Of a stretch of DNA of 35,017 bases, positions 1 through 6,606 are shown in pieces (position 1 is the first letter of the stretch; the number at the start of each line of letters is the position of its first letter). The notes under the pieces were generated by a model. That model was not told the DNA's origin and searched no databases. It was given only the letters and a program-made list of their open reading frames with translations. The translations under genes and the position numbers were made by a program. The DNA is from a virus. The DNA lies in the IMG/VR virus record IMGVR_UViG_3300001681_000076, positions 1 to 35,017 of that record. The stretch is one strand, 5' to 3'.

Positions 1-1
1 T

Positions 2-127
2 CATGACGAAATCGGAGGTAATTTAAGTCTTGGATTGGATTTGTGTAAATACCTAGACACGGACAATGGCAATAATGGAACTTACGTTGTCAATATGAAA
101 ACGCTCAGAATAACTGAGCAAATATAA
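2..127 (+). CDS. 3' end of a gene cut by the window edge
   Basis: An open frame runs in from the left edge without a start and stops at TAA 125-127, giving 41 residues (begins HDEIGGNLSL, ends KTLRITEQI). I do not recognise the family. It is Asn/Gly-rich and has no visible motif. A perfect 6-bp hairpin (GCTCAG 103-108, CTGAGC 114-119) lies in its last codons. A clear terminator follows 14 bases after the stop, which supports this being the real end of a plus-strand transcription unit. The other two plus frames have stops within the first 20 bases. Confidence 0.5.
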   Translation, partial: HDEIGGNLSLGLDLCKYLDTDNGNNGTYVVNMKTLRITEQI

Positions 128-140
128 CAGGTTTTTATTG

Positions 141-173
141 AGTGCTGCTAATTTAAAAAACAGCACTTTTTTT
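141..173 (+). terminator. Rho-independent terminator
   Basis: The stem AGTGCTG (141-147) pairs with CAGCACT (161-167) across a 13-base loop and runs into a tract of seven T. It closes the unit that ends at 127. The next gene starts only 38 bases later, so the following cluster needs a promoter in or before this stretch, or read-through. Confidence 0.8.
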
Positions 174-210
174 ATTAAGTTTTTTTATGTAATTTTTTTT
201 GGGTGATAGT

Positions 211-486
211 ATGGAAAAAACAAACAACGGGAGGTTTGCGGACGAGAACAAAGTCTATGCAATTATCTTAGAAGAATTACATAAGGTCGCTTTTCAACAT
301 GAAACGGATATTCTAATCCGTGCATTTTGGGACGAACTTAAACAGGCGTGGGATGTTACCGCGTATAGAGAGATGCCAAGCCAACAAGGATGGTGTTTTA
401 CAGAATTGAATCAGGCGTATTGTTACGGCGATGCGATGGATGCAATTTTATTTTTTAATGAGAACGGAGTGAAAAATGGAAGTTAA
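211..486 (+). CDS. Hypothetical protein, first of the left-arm small-gene cluster
   Basis: This is a 91-residue acidic protein (starts MEKTNNGRFADENKVY) of unknown family. I chose ATG 211 over an in-frame TTG at 199 because GGGTGA lies 5 bases before the ATG. The middle is rich in Trp, Tyr and Phe. The FADENKVY stretch resembles the GWDETNKVY stretch of the next gene, hinting at distant common descent, but this is only a short match. Its 3' end overlaps the next gene by 11 bases, so translation is probably coupled. Confidence 0.75.
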   Translation: MEKTNNGRFADENKVYAIILEELHKVAFQHETDILIRAFWDELKQAWDVTAYREMPSQQGWCFTELNQAYCYGDAMDAILFFNENGVKNGS

Positions 487-742
487 ATTTAAAACAAATG
501 GTTGGGACGAAACCAACAAAGTATATCTTTTAGCACGAAGCGTGTTTAATATACAAGACCATGAAGGGGTCGAATGCAGTTACGAGGTCGAATCTTTTGA
601 CGAAAAACCGCACGAGTCTGACTGTGTGACTATTGATTTCTCTATGGTTGGATGGAGAGAAACTAACAAGTTGGAAGCCTTGGTTAAATTAATAAAAGAA
701 TTTACCGATGTCTATGCAGAAGTGGAGAGTGACGATGAGTAA
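476..742 (+). CDS. Hypothetical acidic protein with an internally repeated GW-ETNK motif
   Basis: This is an 88-residue acidic protein (start ATG 476, GGAGTG upstream). The motif GWDETNK (residues 9-15) recurs as GWRETNK (59-65), each followed by a hydrophobic helix-like stretch, so the protein may be two diverged copies of a 30-40-residue unit. The C-terminus is very acidic (ends EVESDDE). Function is unknown. Small acidic early phage proteins often bind host proteins, but nothing here shows a target. It overlaps both neighbours by a few bases. Confidence 0.75.
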   Translation: MEVKFKTNGWDETNKVYLLARSVFNIQDHEGVECSYEVESFDEKPHESDCVTIDFSMVGWRETNKLEALVKLIKEFTDVYAEVESDDE

Positions 743-971
743 TCACAAACAAAAATTTTTAGAGAAGTATTACAGCAGGCCGATTTACCATTGCAACGAG
801 TGCGGAACTTCAGATATACAATTACAAGCATGGGTGCAACAGACAGAAATTGGCCATTTACAGTATGTTGATTTGGTTATGGATAATCCGGAATCAGGAT
901 GGTGTAATCAATGCTCAGAATCAGTCGAAGTGAACTATAACAAAAGTACGGAGGTGCGGAATGATAGTTAA
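735..971 (+). CDS. Small zinc-ribbon-like protein
   Basis: This is a 78-residue protein starting MSNHKQKFLEKYY. I chose ATG 735 because it follows a GGAG site and overlaps the stop of the previous gene; a longer frame from 708 lacks such a site. Two Cys pairs, CNEC near residue 20 and CNQC near residue 58, have the spacing of a treble-clef or zinc-ribbon fold, so it probably binds one zinc ion. The role (DNA, RNA or protein contact) cannot be told from sequence. It overlaps the next gene by 11 bases. Confidence 0.75.
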   Translation: MSNHKQKFLEKYYSRPIYHCNECGTSDIQLQAWVQQTEIGHLQYVDLVMDNPESGWCNQCSESVEVNYNKSTEVRNDS

Positions 972-1242
972 AAGCGTAGAAATCATGAAAGTTTTAGAAA
1001 AATATGTACACCTGCGCAACTGTACTCAGTGCGGAAAAGGAATGGATGAAGGTTGGTACGATGAGAACGACAGTACATATTATTGCGGTAAAAAATGCCT
1101 GCATACAGAGTACATGCCACAATCTAATCCAAGTTGGTCAATCACTCAAGGTGCTATTGATTTAAAAGAGAATATCTTTAAATATGAAACCGTGTTTTAT
1201 ACCGAATGGTACGAGGACGACAGATGGGAGGAACTAGCATGA
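961..1242 (+). CDS. Small Cys-rich, probably zinc-binding protein
   Basis: This is a 93-residue protein with ATG 961 just after a strong GGAGGTG. CTQC (about residues 21-24) and a CGKKC motif (about 42-46) form a plausible zinc site. The C-terminal half is rich in Trp, Tyr and Glu (ends EWYEDDRWEELA). The family is not recognised. The stop overlaps the next start as ATGA, a translational coupling sign shared by much of this cluster. Confidence 0.75.
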   Translation: MIVKSVEIMKVLEKYVHLRNCTQCGKGMDEGWYDENDSTYYCGKKCLHTEYMPQSNPSWSITQGAIDLKENIFKYETVFYTEWYEDDRWEELA

Positions 1243-1424
1243 GAAAATTAACCAAAAAACAAAAGTCATTAATTGACAGTTTTATTAAAAACAATAGAAG
1301 TGCGCCAATGTTTGCTTCTTGCTCAATAATTGACAACGGTGGTTCGATCGAAAATCTCAACAGGTACGAGAGTTGTTGGTCTGATATAGAACGTTATTAC
1401 GCTGACAACTATAATAAATTTTAA
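1239..1424 (+). CDS. Hypothetical 61-residue protein
   Basis: Starts MRKLTKKQKSLIDSF at ATG 1239, which overlaps the previous stop (ATGA) and follows GGGAGG. The N-terminus is basic and helical and the C-terminal half is Ser/Asn/Tyr-rich, with two Cys too far apart for a clear zinc site. No family is recognised. It sits in the middle of the co-directional small-gene run and is probably co-transcribed with it. Confidence 0.7.
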   Translation: MRKLTKKQKSLIDSFIKNNRSAPMFASCSIIDNGGSIENLNRYESCWSDIERYYADNYNKF

Positions 1425-1434
1425 GGGGGGAAAT

Positions 1435-1656
1435 ATGCAACGCAGTAAACACAATTTAAGGGAATTAACTTTTTCTTACGAGTACGAGGATTTTTTACAA
1501 TTTTTAGAACTGACTGATACTTCTCAAAACAGAACCCGATGGTTGCACATGGTTGCAGTCATTAAAAACAATTGGAGTGATACTATCGACAATGAGATAG
1601 AGCAATGCTTGAAGGAAGCATGGGATGAAACTTTCGGAGGTGAGGACAATGTTTGA
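1435..1656 (+). CDS. Hypothetical 73-residue acidic protein
   Basis: ATG 1435 follows a strong GGGGGG-type ribosome site. The protein (starts MQRSKHNLRELTF) is predicted mostly helical and acidic toward the C-terminus. No motif is recognised. Its last codons contain the ribosome site (GGAGGTGAGG) of the next, membrane-peptide gene, which starts inside this one. Confidence 0.7.
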   Translation: MQRSKHNLRELTFSYEYEDFLQFLELTDTSQNRTRWLHMVAVIKNNWSDTIDNEIEQCLKEAWDETFGGEDNV

Positions 1657-1726
1657 AATTTTAGTGGGTTGCTTCATCCTGTTTGAAGCGTTTTTATTTT
1701 ATCTAATGTTTAGTGGTGACGAATGA
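1649..1726 (+). CDS. 25-residue single-helix membrane peptide
   Basis: The gene encodes 25 residues: a hydrophobic stretch at about residues 3-21 with one internal Glu, then SGDE. ATG 1649 sits 5 bases after GGAGGTGA, one of the best ribosome sites of the cluster, and overlaps the previous gene. The stop overlaps the next start (ATGA). Size, hydrophobicity and coupling fit a real membrane-inserting micro-protein. Possible roles such as superinfection exclusion or host inhibition are inference only. Confidence 0.6.
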   Translation: MFEILVGCFILFEAFLFYLMFSGDE

Positions 1727-1899
1727 GCATAACAAGTCAAAAATCAGATTTGTGGCTTGCTTACATGAGCGCAGAACCACACAGAGCAGATTATTATTTG
1801 AATAAGTATTTGGAGTCACTATCTAAAGATGATTTACAAAAATTATTAGAGGGGTTCGAGGCAAGTCATGGAACTTTTCAGAACCTTGACCCCCGATGA
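1723..1899 (+). CDS. Hypothetical 58-residue protein
   Basis: Starts MSITSQKSDLWLAYMSAEPH at ATG 1723, overlapping the stop of the membrane peptide before it (ATGA). The core is helical (about residues 20-46, Leu/Lys/Asp-rich). No family is recognised. The next gene starts within its stop codon region (ATGATTGA), continuing the chain of overlapping starts and stops. Confidence 0.6.
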   Translation: MSITSQKSDLWLAYMSAEPHRADYYLNKYLESLSKDDLQKLLEGFEASHGTFQNLDPR

Positions 1900-1997
1900 T
1901 TGATATAGTTTTGATGGGAATAGGTTTACTATTCAAATTACTTTTTTTTGGCATAATTTTCATGCCATTATTTTTTCTATTTAAAAGACGGAGGTAA
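1896..1997 (+). CDS. 33-residue membrane peptide
   Basis: This is a 33-residue peptide with two hydrophobic runs (about residues 4-12 and 15-29) and a basic tail ending KRRR, which by the positive-inside rule would lie in the cytoplasm. ATG 1896 overlaps the previous gene. No strong Shine-Dalgarno is seen, so it would rely on coupled translation. It is the second tiny membrane protein of the cluster. Function is unknown. Confidence 0.5.
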   Translation: MIDIVLMGIGLLFKLLFFGIIFMPLFFLFKRRR

Positions 1998-1999
1998 CG

Positions 2000-2173
2000 A
2001 TGAAACACGAGAACCAAAAATTAATTAGTTTTATGGCTGAAAACGGATTAACAGTCGATGATGTTGCGGAGATAACAGAACGCAAGAGAGCCACTGTTTT
2101 TTCATGGAGAAGTAACAGAACGCCGCCAACTTGGGTTTTACCCATACTGCTCGCAAAAATAAAAGACGGTTAG
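2000..2173 (+). CDS. 57-residue helix-turn-helix protein
   Basis: ATG 2000 follows GGAGGT, which is the end of the previous gene. The sequence shows a single Cro/XRE-like helix-turn-helix: LTVDDVAEITERKRATVFSW (residues 18-37), then a basic turn and TPPTWVLPILLAKI. Single-domain proteins of this type act as DNA-binding regulators (Cro, AlpA-like or excisionase-like). It is the last gene of the left cluster and could act on the shared 16-bp operators described at 6943, 7013 and 34770, although the 78-residue protein at 6698-6934 is the better candidate. Confidence 0.65.
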   Translation: MKHENQKLISFMAENGLTVDDVAEITERKRATVFSWRSNRTPPTWVLPILLAKIKDG

Positions 2174-2198
2174 TTTGCTGTCTGTTTATCAACAACAT

Positions 2199-2232
2199 AA
2201 AGCGGTTATCTGAAATTCAGTTGCCGCTTTTT
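2199..2232. terminator. Bidirectional terminator between converging operons
   Basis: AAAGCGG (2199-2205) pairs with CCGCTTT (2224-2230). Inside the loop a second perfect hairpin, CTGAA-A-TTCAG (2210-2220), can form. T-rich tails follow on both strands. The minus-strand nuclease gene ends inside the structure. Its position between converging operons fits a shared terminator. Confidence 0.65.
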
Positions 2233-2603
2233 ACAAAGTCAAACCATCCATCCAATCTAAACGTTACTGTTTTTTCAAGGTCGCTAATTTTGCACCCCTT
2301 ATACCCCCACAGTGTATCTCTAAAACTCATAACAACTTGCCACTTCTGATTGTCTAATCTATAAGCAAGAACCGGAGTCTTTCCTGCCGCTGCAGCATTA
2401 CGGGCAGTTTGATCCCACCAACCGCTTAAACTCATCTTTTTTGCACGCTTAACTTCAATAGCATAGTCATACAAATCCAAATCATGACCACTATCACGAG
2501 TCTGTTCAATTCTACGCGCACACTCTACACCAAGGGCAGTTTGAATCAACTTAGCAAACTCACGCTCACCAACCTGACCTTTTGTTCTCTGCATTTTACC
2601 CAT
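2217..2603 (-). CDS. Putative PD-(D/E)XK nuclease or resolvase-like protein
   Basis: This is a 128-residue protein, last of the leftward replication operon. An N-terminal GQVGEREFAKLI helix with a conserved-looking Glu is followed by HDLDLYDYAIEVKRAKK (about residues 40-56), which fits the D-x(n)-ExK core of phage Holliday-junction-resolvase-like and restriction-like nucleases. The length fits a minimal nuclease fold. ATG 2603 was chosen since it overlaps the preceding stop region; ATG 2594 is equally possible. Likely role is cleaving branched or concatemeric DNA during replication or packaging. The family assignment rests on the motif alone. Confidence 0.6.
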   Translation of the reverse strand: MGKMQRTKGQVGEREFAKLIQTALGVECARRIEQTRDSGHDLDLYDYAIEVKRAKKMSLSGWWDQTARNAAAAGKTPVLAYRLDNQKWQVVMSFRDTLWGYKGCKISDLEKTVTFRLDGWFDFVKSGN

Positions 2604-2904
2604 TCAACGATTCCCCAAAACCACCCAACAAATCTTTGACTTTTGCTAGTAATTCCACCTCAGTTCCATAACGTTTCTCAAACGCTTTCGACCCCTTGTG
2701 ATAAGCAGTTCCATAATCTCCGTTTCGGTGGTGTATAGCACACAGTGGTATTACATCATAATTGGATGCTCTCTGACCCATTCCCGAACCATGACGAATA
2801 TGGTGTATCTCTGCCGGTGAATCCATGTACCCCATCATCCGACACGCTATGCAACCTAAATCTGCAACAGCATTCATGTGTTCTTTCTCTGCTTTAGTGG
2901 CCAT
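2596..2904 (-). CDS. P1 Ref-like HNH nuclease
   Basis: This is a protein of about 102 residues. Starting at MATKAEKEHM, it carries CIACRMMGY, EIHHIRHG, then PLCAIHHRNGDYGTAYHKG and FEKRYGTEVELL. This pattern of a CxxC, HH, PLC-xxHH and a downstream G-xH-G is that of the phage P1 Ref family (recombination enhancement; RecA-dependent HNH-fold nuclease), in which paired Cys/His hold zinc. Longer in-frame starts exist at 2931 and 2985. I chose 2904 for its small overlap with the upstream gene and the family-like N-terminus. Expected role is nicking or cutting at RecA-bound DNA in recombination. Confidence 0.8.
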   Translation of the reverse strand: MATKAEKEHMNAVADLGCIACRMMGYMDSPAEIHHIRHGSGMGQRASNYDVIPLCAIHHRNGDYGTAYHKGSKAFEKRYGTEVELLAKVKDLLGGFGESLNG

Positions 2905-3238
2905 ATCGCTTTGCTTCTCGTTGATCGGCATAGATGCGAGCCTTCCACCCTTCAAATTGCCACTCCGCCATTTTGCACTCCCCACGCATTATTTCCTCTT
3001 GTTCTACTGCCACCTTTATACCCTGTAAAACCTCAAGATAACGATCATCTGCTCTTGCTTCTCGTTCTTGTGCTGCAACTGACGTGTTACCGCCCATTTT
3101 CATGGCTTCTTTTTGTAAAATTGCCATCAATGACTTACGATAATGCTCTAAATAAGCATGTTCAGCCTTGGCTTTGGCATATTTCGCCCACTTTTCTCTA
3201 ATTTCATGCTGTTTTATCTCTCTAAAATCTTCACTCAT
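2894..3238 (-). CDS. Coiled-coil hypothetical protein of the replication operon
   Basis: This is a 114-residue highly charged, helical protein (starts MSEDFREIKQHEIREKW). ATG 3238 overlaps the upstream stop as ATGA; an in-frame extension to 3295 would lie wholly inside the upstream gene. Lys/Glu/Ala-rich heptad-like stretches suggest a coiled coil, interrupted near the middle by MGGNTSVAAQEREARADDRYL. Small coiled-coil proteins like this are common beside phage Ref/HNH genes, but I know of no proven function. Confidence 0.7.
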   Translation of the reverse strand: MSEDFREIKQHEIREKWAKYAKAKAEHAYLEHYRKSLMAILQKEAMKMGGNTSVAAQEREARADDRYLEVLQGIKVAVEQEEIMRGECKMAEWQFEGWKARIYADQREAKRYGH

Positions 3239-3678
3239 ATCCAATCTCCCATTTTTGCTATATTTGTAAAATCCCCGTGCGGTATAAAGACACACGGTTC
3301 TGCATCACCTTCTGACCTAAAGTTTTTTCTCTCGAACCACTTCACGTTGTAATTTTTTTCGTTGCTGCAGCGAACTCCATAAATGCCATCATCAAACCTG
3401 ATAACTAAATAATAAGGTATGTTAAATATTTTCGACCAATAAATACCTTTCGCCCACTTTGACATGCTTGATATGACACACGCAAAGTCATTATGTTTTG
3501 AATTAAATCTTTTAAACTCTACTAAACCAACACCTACGCCATTTTTCTCTACAAAGAAATCTATACGGTAACTTATAGGTAGTTTTCTTAGTGTAGCGCC
3601 CCATAACGACTCTAAATAATCTGCTGCAGTACGTTCATTCTTTAAAGTAACCTCGTTTTCGTATATAGGCCTAGTCAT
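3235..3678 (-). CDS. Putative PD-(D/E)XK-fold nuclease-like protein
   Basis: This is a 147-residue protein. ISYRIDFFVEKNGVGVGLVE followed by FKRF (about residues 35-58) matches the D-x(n)-ExK catalytic core (Asp on one strand, Glu-Phe-Lys on the next) of the PD-(D/E)XK superfamily. It is followed by a helix and a strand (YYLVIRFDDGIYGVR), as in that fold. The start ATG 3678 overlaps the primase stop. It may process replication intermediates or host DNA. It is not obviously a homologue of the second such protein at 2217-2603. Confidence 0.55.
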   Translation of the reverse strand: MTRPIYENEVTLKNERTAADYLESLWGATLRKLPISYRIDFFVEKNGVGVGLVEFKRFNSKHNDFACVISSMSKWAKGIYWSKIFNIPYYLVIRFDDGIYGVRCSNEKNYNVKWFERKNFRSEGDAEPCVFIPHGDFTNIAKMGDWI

Positions 3679-4687
3679 TATTAATCTCTTTGATGTCTAT
3701 GTACTTGACCCCAAAAGTTTCCATTAACTTTGTAAAACCTTCATACGCATCAGGGTCTGAATCTTTTAGATTTTCTAGTGCTTCAGTTCTAGTTCTGTTG
3801 TAAAAATCCAACCAATCCTCACCAACAACCGGTGGTAATTTGACTTCAGCCTTGATGCCTGCTCGAACTAAACGTTCTGCAAGAGTGTATGCCGCTCTCT
3901 GACCACAATATGATGCATCATTATCTGCATAAATATCAACACGCTTAACAATATCAGGCAAGTCTAGTGCTGCAAGATTTTGTGCATTAAGTGCGGATAA
4001 AACCGGCAATTCAGTTTGATCTCTAATTGATAGTGCAGTTTCAATTCCTTCCGCGACTGCTATATGCTCTTCGACCTTGTATAACTCTACATAACCACCC
4101 TTAATTGGATGCACGGGAGTCATGATTTTCTTTGGCGCAGCACACTTTAGTTTTTCCTGTCTATGTGTATAAGTTAGATGATAAGTTACTCCCTTCCCTT
4201 GCTTGTTAGTTACAAGGGAAACCAAGGTTGGAAAAGTTCCTGTCTTAGTTCCATCTTCGTAGTAGTAAAGATTTGCTTCTTTTAAACTATCAGGGCATGA
4301 AGTAACGCCTCTGCCTTTTAGATATTTAATCAAATCTGAATCATTCTTTATTGGCTTGGCCATTTTCGCTATCGTTTTTAGCGCAACTTTCGGATCTTTT
4401 TTTGTCATTACTACTTTTTTACACTCCCCTATTATATTTCTAATTTCTTCTGCGGTTTTAGCAAAGTTCCACCCAAACATTTTCTGTACAAATTGAAACC
4501 CATCGCCTGCACCGCACTGACCACAAATAAAAGTACCATTACCATCCTTATTATCAAAACGATAACGATCCTTGCCGCCGCAAAATGGACACTTAGTATG
4601 TTTGTTTTGTAAAAAATATGGCTCTACTCCCAAGCCATGAAGAATATCTATCCACTTACCCGCCGTTTGTTCTCTAATCTCGCTCAT
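3671..4687 (-). CDS. DNA primase: P4-type zinc ribbon plus Toprim domain
   Basis: This is a 338-residue protein. The N-terminal zinc ribbon has CPFC (Cys33, Cys36) and CGQC (Cys55, Cys58), typical of P4 alpha/T7-type primase zinc domains that read the initiation sequence. The Toprim catalytic domain shows AEGIETALS (about 212-220) with the metal-binding Glu and YADNDAS (about 253-259). There is no helicase domain in the same chain; the helicase is the adjacent gene, whose stop overlaps this start (ATGA). It would lay RNA primers for host polymerase, since no phage polymerase is seen. The 511-bp block upstream of the helicase is the likely place of action. Confidence 0.88.
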   Translation of the reverse strand: MSEIREQTAGKWIDILHGLGVEPYFLQNKHTKCPFCGGKDRYRFDNKDGNGTFICGQCGAGDGFQFVQKMFGWNFAKTAEEIRNIIGECKKVVMTKKDPKVALKTIAKMAKPIKNDSDLIKYLKGRGVTSCPDSLKEANLYYYEDGTKTGTFPTLVSLVTNKQGKGVTYHLTYTHRQEKLKCAAPKKIMTPVHPIKGGYVELYKVEEHIAVAEGIETALSIRDQTELPVLSALNAQNLAALDLPDIVKRVDIYADNDASYCGQRAAYTLAERLVRAGIKAEVKLPPVVGEDWLDFYNRTRTEALENLKDSDPDAYEGFTKLMETFGVKYIDIKEINND

Positions 4688-6186
4688 GCTATCGCCTTAC
4701 TCTTGGCGTGGCGTATATTCATGTGCGTAATCCATGATCTGCATTCTGCATTCGGCTTCTCTGACATTCCGTGCTGCAATTCAGGTGACGGCTTGTGTCC
4801 AAACTTAGATATAAACTTGTGATACGCCCACCCTTGGCGAAACCCCTTGATGTCTGAATAACCTTTAAACATCGAGTACCATAAAGACTTTTCTAAATCT
4901 GAATAGTTTTTCTTTTTTGCTTTTCTAGTTACTTTATTAACTTCGCCTAGATCTCCATCACCAACTATCAACGCCCTGCCTTGTCTAATATGCACAGCAC
5001 CACATGTAGGACACGCTCTTAGTTTTTCATACACGGTGAAACACTTCTCACATGTAACAGGCTTAACTTCCCTTTCTTTTAATTCCTTCTTTTTTTTCTC
5101 TTGAATCTTTTGTTTCGGATCGAGATCCCATGCAAATTCATCTTCTACAAATCCATGATTATAGACTGCACCGGAATGATCAATAATAAGTGCCTCATTC
5201 TTACCCTTCATCGGGCGTAGCACGCGACCTACCATTTGTAAATACAAACCCAATGATTTTGTAGGTCTAGCGAGAACACACACCTCTGCGGATGGACAAT
5301 CCCAACCCTCAGTAAGAACAAGACAATTGCATAATACTTGAATTTCACCTGTTTCTAATTTTTTTAATGTTAAATCTCTTTCGTCTGTGGGCGTTAATCC
5401 GTCAATATGGCCTGCTGCAATACCTGCTGCAATGAAAGAATCTTGTAAATTTATCGAGTGCGCAACCGAAGATGCAAATACCACTGCTTTTTTCTTGGCT
5501 GCAATTCTAATGAAGTTGGTTACAATATCACCTACTAATTCACCCGTGTCCATTCGTGCTGCAAGTTGTTTTGTGTTGTAGTCACCCATAGATGTTTGAA
5601 CACCTTTTAGATCAGGGATTGAAGGTGCAAAATATCTTGCCGGTACTAAATGACCTTCTTTGGTTAGTTGTTTTATGGACGGCGCACAAACCATATCAGA
5701 ATAGATATGCCCCAAACCTAAACCATCTCCACGACACGGTGTTGCTGTCAAACCAATAATGAAACTATTAGGGTATTCTGCTATTAATTTTCTGTAAGTG
5801 TTGGAAAGTGATCTATGACATTCATCAATGATTACGATCTGTGCTTCAGGCAAAGGCATTCTTTTACTTGTAATTGCCCTTGCTCGAAGAGTATCAACAG
5901 ATGCAATCTGAACTGAGTGCCAAGATTCTGCGACCTGACCGGCCATGATAATTCCATGCTCTATGCCGAAGAGACACATCTTGTTTGAACATTGGGATAT
6001 TAGTTCTCTTCTGTGCGCAAGAAACAAAACTTTATTGCCTTTTTTAACTGCCCTTTGTACTATTGCAGATGCCATCACTGTCTTGCCGCTGCCTGTTGCT
6101 GATTGAAGGATCACTTTCCGGTTTCCCAAGCCATGAGAAGAGAGTAGTCCTGTTATTGCTTTTTCCTGATAGTTCCTTAGTTCCAT
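4684..6186 (-). CDS. SF2 DECH-box DNA helicase with zinc ribbon
   Basis: This is a 500-residue superfamily 2 helicase of the ResIII/UvrB-like type. Motif I is SATGSGKT (29-36), motif II DECH (121-124), motif III TATP (147-150) and motif VI QMVGRVLRP (317-325). A four-Cys zinc ribbon (CEKC 379-382, CPTC 392-395) and a basic C-terminal part follow. Similar stand-alone helicases are paired with zinc/Toprim primases in many small phages, where they probably unwind the origin. It is the first gene of the leftward replication operon, with a GAGG site 6 bases before ATG 6186 and a promoter at 6204-6231. Confidence 0.9.
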   Translation of the reverse strand: MELRNYQEKAITGLLSSHGLGNRKVILQSATGSGKTVMASAIVQRAVKKGNKVLFLAHRRELISQCSNKMCLFGIEHGIIMAGQVAESWHSVQIASVDTLRARAITSKRMPLPEAQIVIIDECHRSLSNTYRKLIAEYPNSFIIGLTATPCRGDGLGLGHIYSDMVCAPSIKQLTKEGHLVPARYFAPSIPDLKGVQTSMGDYNTKQLAARMDTGELVGDIVTNFIRIAAKKKAVVFASSVAHSINLQDSFIAAGIAAGHIDGLTPTDERDLTLKKLETGEIQVLCNCLVLTEGWDCPSAEVCVLARPTKSLGLYLQMVGRVLRPMKGKNEALIIDHSGAVYNHGFVEDEFAWDLDPKQKIQEKKKKELKEREVKPVTCEKCFTVYEKLRACPTCGAVHIRQGRALIVGDGDLGEVNKVTRKAKKKNYSDLEKSLWYSMFKGYSDIKGFRQGWAYHKFISKFGHKPSPELQHGMSEKPNAECRSWITHMNIRHAKSKAIA

Positions 6187-6203
6187 AATGCCTCAAGTTA
6201 TTA

Positions 6204-6231
6204 GTTATAAGTAAGTGATATAGTCATTCAA
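6204..6231 (-). promoter_or_regulatory. Promoter of the helicase-primase operon
   Basis: On the minus strand, TTGAAT (6231-6226) and TATAAC (6209-6204) are separated by 16 bp, giving a start near 6197, just before the helicase ribosome site. The -35 box lies inside one copy of the imperfect repeat at 6224-6258, so a protein bound to that repeat could control it. Confidence 0.6.
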
Positions 6232-6346
6232 CGGTGAAGATTTCGCGTGAATTTCAGGCAAATTACCCTAACTCAAACTTAAAGAAGTCTGACCTAGCAA
6301 TACCTAATAATCATTCAACGGAGTTAGTTCCGCGTTATCATTCAGG
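6224..6346. repeat. Two imperfect 35-36-bp direct repeats
   Basis: Copies lie at 6224-6258 and 6311-6346. Both start TCATTCAACGG, contain CGCGT in the middle and end TTCAGG. The middles can form partial hairpins (for example AACGGA with TCCGCGTT in the second). They are 87 bp apart, and the first overlaps the helicase promoter. Iteron-like repeats next to a primase/helicase operon often bind an initiator or regulator. Function here is inferred. Confidence 0.55.
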
Positions 6347-6572
6347 GTTAGATGTAATCCGATACTCTAACTGATGTTGTTACGACTCGCATGCCGCCTC
6401 TAGCGCCAACATCGACTAATAAAAGTCACTACTTACGCATTAAGGCAATGGTTTCAGAGAACCCTTTTTTTTACAAGGTTGGAGGATCATAAAGATGACC
6501 AATCCTTGACATTGCCATAGAACAAATATACCATCATTTAAAAATCAAGTTTTATTAATTACCGATTATTAT

Positions 6573-6600
6573 TTGACATTAGAGTAAAGTGATATATAAT
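6573..6600 (+). promoter_or_regulatory. Consensus sigma70 promoter of a candidate small RNA
   Basis: TTGACA (6573-6578) and TATAAT (6595-6600) both match the consensus exactly, with a 16-bp spacer. Transcription would start near 6607 and meet a strong terminator at 6662-6699. No open reading frame with a ribosome site lies between. Confidence 0.75.
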
Positions 6601-6606
6601 TTGAAC

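Noticed and set aside
123-138. TATAACAGGT, identical to the left ten bases of operator O1
   Set aside because: The right arm (GTTATA) is missing and it overlaps a stop codon; probably chance.
2894-3295. Upstream extension of the coiled-coil gene to 3295 and of the Ref-like gene to 2985
   Set aside because: Both extensions lie inside the preceding genes, while internal ATGs give the small overlaps (ATGA or 11 bp) typical of the operon.
6371-6415. Possible tRNA-like fold around GATGTTG/CAACATC
   Set aside because: No anticodon, D or T arm of correct size on either strand; only one 7-bp stem with a 27-base loop.
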